IMG/VR virus record: IMGVR_UViG_3300027969_000476
Span: 1-20,992 of that record
DNA: 20,992 bases
Source: a virus
Strand: one strand, 5' to 3'
Part shown: piece after piece, positions 19,468-20,992 of the stretch
How positions within the stretch are numbered: position 1 is the stretch's first letter
Layout of the letters: every line of letters begins with the position of its first letter
Translations under genes and position numbers: made by a program
Notes under the pieces: model-generated
The model's input: the letters and a program-made list of their open reading frames with translations, nothing else
What the model was told of the DNA's origin: nothing
The model's database searches: none

Positions 19468-19503
19468 GCCCATACGTAAACAATTAAAATTAAATATAAA
19501 ACT

Positions 19504-20334
19504 ATGAAACAAACAAAAACTTACCACGAATTGGTACAAAAATTAAGAACATTCTTTGTAACAAAAAATTTTATTGAGGTTCCGACTCAATCAAGATTAT
19601 CCATTTTAGCAGCTTGTGAAAATCCGTATTCAGTTAAAACATTTGAATATGGGGGTGAAATTTGGCCGTTACCACAAACCGGACAAATGTGGTTGGAATT
19701 GGAATTATTGAATAATCCTGAATGGGATGGGGTATTCTGTATTTCAACATCATACAGAGAAGAGAAAAATCCAATCCCGGGTCGTCACGAATTAATCTTT
19801 CCAATGTTTGAATTTGAATCAAAAGGAACAATGGAGGATTTGGTTGCGTTAGAACTTGAATTACTACAATTTTTAGGGTTCGATTCGCCTGTTGAGGTTA
19901 ATTATGAAGATGTGTGTGAAGAATATGGTGGTGTTATAATATTGGAAGATGAACACGAATCAAGAATGTGGAAAGAAAAAAGTGAGGTTATTTCTCTACA
20001 AAATTTTCCAATCAGAACAAACCCATTTTGGAATATGAAACACGATTCAGATAATATCTTCAATAAGGTTGATGTTATTCTTTTCGGTCAAGAAACTATT
20101 GGTTCCGCTGAAAGAAGTTGTGATGTTGAAAAAATGAGAGAGATGTTCTACACGATTGAAGGTGGTGGTTACTGTTCAAAATTATTTGAATTATTCGGTA
20201 AAGAAAGAGTTGAAAAAGAGTTGGAGGAATTTTTATCTTTAGATTTCTTTCCAAGATTTGGAGCGGGTATTGGTTTAACAAGATTAGCTAGAGCTTATGA
20301 ATTAAATCAAAAAGTTTTGGAAGTTGTGGAATAA
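19504..20334 (+). CDS. Class II aminoacyl-tRNA synthetase-like catalytic domain (AsnRS/AspRS or asparagine synthetase-like)
   Basis: A 276-aa protein with only a class II catalytic core. Motif 2 is STSYREEKNPIPGRHELIFPMFEFE (81-105; Arg85 and Glu86 bind ATP and the amino acid). Motif 3 is FGAGIGLTRLARA (252-264, with Arg260). A weak motif 1 is around IEVPTQSRL (24-32). The AspRS/AsnRS/LysRS subgroup is indicated by the FEFE strand and the GxGxGLTR pattern. No OB-fold anticodon domain is present, so it is unlikely to charge a whole tRNA normally. Free cores of this type include archaeal asparagine synthetase (AsnRS-derived) and EpmA/PoxA, which modifies EF-P. Substrate and function in the phage are open. 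It is preceded by a leader with a terminator. Confidence 0.85.
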   Translation: MKQTKTYHELVQKLRTFFVTKNFIEVPTQSRLSILAACENPYSVKTFEYGGEIWPLPQTGQMWLELELLNNPEWDGVFCISTSYREEKNPIPGRHELIFPMFEFESKGTMEDLVALELELLQFLGFDSPVEVNYEDVCEEYGGVIILEDEHESRMWKEKSEVISLQNFPIRTNPFWNMKHDSDNIFNKVDVILFGQETIGSAERSCDVEKMREMFYTIEGGGYCSKLFELFGKERVEKELEEFLSLDFFPRFGAGIGLTRLARAYELNQKVLEVVE

Positions 20335-20347
20335 TTTATTACCTTTG
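20317..20347 (+). promoter_or_regulatory. Bacteroidota-type promoter
   Basis: TTG (20317-20319), 20 nt, TACCTTTG (20340-20347), then ATG at 20352, so the RNA would be leaderless or nearly so. It overlaps the end of the synthetase-like gene. Confidence 0.68.
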
Positions 20348-20351
20348 TCCT

Positions 20352-20531
20352 ATGAGTAAAGTAGTAAAAGAAATAGGAAAAAAATGGGAACAAGTTTATG
20401 ACGACATAGACGAGACAATTATTTGGAGATATGACACTTCAAAAAGTACATTTGGACCGTATGAGGTCGAAATAAAATATAAACGACCGGTGGTTAAAAC
20501 CAAGAAGGTAACAAGGAAAGTCACAATATAG
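20352..20531 (+). CDS. Unknown 59-aa basic protein
   Basis: ATG at 20352 opens a 59-codon frame (MSKVVKEIGKKWEQVYDD...KVTRKVTI) with a strand-rich basic C-terminal half. No domain is recognised. It has a host-type promoter directly upstream, and the terminator that follows has its TAG stop in the loop, so it is a compact single-gene unit. Confidence 0.68.
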   Translation: MSKVVKEIGKKWEQVYDDIDETIIWRYDTSKSTFGPYEVEIKYKRPVVKTKKVTRKVTI

Positions 20532-20542
20532 TGACTTTTTTT
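20517..20542 (+). terminator. Terminator overlapping the end of the 59-aa gene
   Basis: AAAGTCAC (20517-20524) pairs with GTGACTTT (20531-20538) around AATATA, followed by T. The gene's TAG stop is at the loop and arm junction (20529-20531). Confidence 0.85.
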
Positions 20543-20553
20543 GGTTTATAAAA

Positions 20554-20560
20554 TATTTAT
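20554..20560 (+). promoter_or_regulatory. TATTTAT motif, candidate phage promoter element
   Basis: AAATATTTATGAATT abuts the ATG at 20566 with a 5-nt gap, right after a terminator. Confidence 0.5.
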
Positions 20561-20565
20561 GAATT

Positions 20566-20748
20566 ATGGAACAAACAAGAATGTCAGAAATTAATCAACT
20601 ATTTGAGGAAATTAAAAGTCAAACTACATTGAAAGAAGTTAAACCTTTATTGGTTGAATTGGAAGAAATAATTACCAAAAAAGAGGAATCAATTCAAAAT
20701 AAAGTCATCCAACTACAAGAGGAGAACAAACGTCTAAGTCATCTGTAA
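20566..20748 (+). CDS. Coiled-coil protein, possibly with a frame-shifted Ser/Thr/Asn-rich tail
   Basis: The 60-aa frame is one long charged helix (KPLLVELEEIITKKEESIQNK..QLQEENKRL), a likely coiled coil. It stops at 20748, but the -1 frame runs open from about 20700 to a TAA at 20866-20868 and encodes a Ser/Thr/Asn-rich tail (SGNNSTPKTNNSTTPNYNN...). This looks like the natural continuation of a coiled-coil protein. A frameshift (real, sequencing-made or programmed) may have cut the gene short. No classic slippery heptamer was seen. Confidence 0.65.
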   Translation: MEQTRMSEINQLFEEIKSQTTLKEVKPLLVELEEIITKKEESIQNKVIQLQEENKRLSHL

Positions 20749-20981
20749 CATCCGGTAACAATTCTACACCAAAAACTAATAACTCCACAACACCAAATTA
20801 TAATAACTCCACAAGGAATCAGGTGGGGTATACCCATAATTCACAACTTAAGGGGTGTAATAACTAAATTTCACCAATTATACCTAATTTTCACGATTTA
20901 CCAATATAACTTAAAAAAAAATGAAATAAATACTTAATCTGATTATTTGTTGATATTTATTAGTAACCAAATAAAGTAATT
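20749..20981 (+). other. Intergenic/tail region with a direct repeat and an AT-rich leader
   Basis: The first part (to 20868) is the open -1 frame described for the preceding gene and contains the sequence TAATAACTCCACAA twice, 25 nt apart. The rest is AT-rich, without a clear gene or terminator, and ends in the TATTTAT motif at 20954. Confidence 0.5.
20954..20960 (+). promoter_or_regulatory. TATTTAT motif, candidate phage promoter element
   Basis: TTGATATTTATTAG lies 21 nt before the ATG at 20982, the start of the last, truncated gene. Confidence 0.45.
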
Positions 20982-20992
20982 ATGAAAAACCT
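20982..20992 (+). CDS. Start of a gene cut by the window end
   Basis: ATGAAAAACCT after a TATTTAT motif looks like the first codons (MKN...) of a further plus-strand gene. Nothing about its product can be said. Confidence 0.4.

Noticed and set aside
1809-20960. TATTTATA copies as T4-type late promoters
   Set aside because: The T4 late core TATAAATA would lie on the opposite strand to the genes. The motif is therefore listed as a different, candidate element.
1-20992. tRNA genes, rRNA genes, CRISPR arrays and insertion sequences
   Set aside because: No cloverleaf-like sequence with conserved T-loop, no regularly spaced repeats and no transposase were found by eye; a tRNA scan could still find a degenerate one.

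Overview
The window looks like a stretch of a large tailed-phage genome (probably jumbo-phage class) infecting a member of the Bacteroidota, most likely a flavobacterium-like host. This is an inference. It rests on AT-rich DNA, about 48 tightly packed and mostly small genes with ATGA/TAATG overlaps, frequent strand switches with hairpin terminators between converging genes, and weak or absent Shine-Dalgarno signals. At least four promoters have the Bacteroidota form TTG-N19/20-TAnnTTTG. The enzyme set is typical of big phages: ThyA with a GIY-YIG homing endonuclease beside it, ClpP, a muramidase, a lytic transglycosylase, a SlyD-like FKBP, a PlsC acyltransferase, a metallophosphoesterase and a class II tRNA-synthetase-like enzyme. 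No tRNA, rRNA, CRISPR array or insertion sequence was seen. No structural (capsid, tail) gene was recognised.

Layout. 1-698 (+): tail of an unknown gene, then a protein with an N-terminal IITE motif. 710-1432 (-): PlsC-like acyltransferase. 1489-4575 (+): small unknown genes, a secreted SGNH hydrolase, a lipoprotein, a candidate small RNA, and a PD-(D/E)XK-like protein with the IITE motif. 4609-6441 (-): ClpP operon driven by a TATCTTTG promoter. 6541-13608 (+): a long array of small genes, including DUF2452-like, Cys-rich DUF6283-like, lipoprotein and secreted proteins, then thyA, the homing endonuclease and a YgiT-like zinc-less domain. 13640-16838: alternating strands with muramidase, HExxH metalloprotease, transglycosylase plus a small membrane protein, and FKBP. 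16927-19093 (+): membrane proteins, a conserved phage protein and a metallophosphoesterase. 19122-20992: a coiled-coil protein (-), a short leader transcript with a terminator, the synthetase-like gene, two small genes and the start of one more.

Three system-level patterns stand out. (1) Four otherwise unrelated proteins, including the muramidase and the nuclease-like protein, begin with a shared IITE-type peptide that ends in [I/L]xE. That resembles the capsid-targeting propeptides of T4 internal proteins and suggests a set of cargo proteins packaged into the head. (2) A motif TATTTAT lies 4-21 nt upstream of about eleven starts, including three of these four genes. It also sits in the loop of a hairpin that would hide the homing endonuclease start region in thyA read-through RNA, the same logic as T4 I-TevI, so it is a good candidate for a phage-specific promoter element. 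Host-type TAnnTTTG promoters form a second class. (3) The synthetase-like gene is preceded by a 14-codon leader containing two adjacent Asn codons and a terminator, which could be an attenuator.

All family calls were made by eye from motifs, with no database search.
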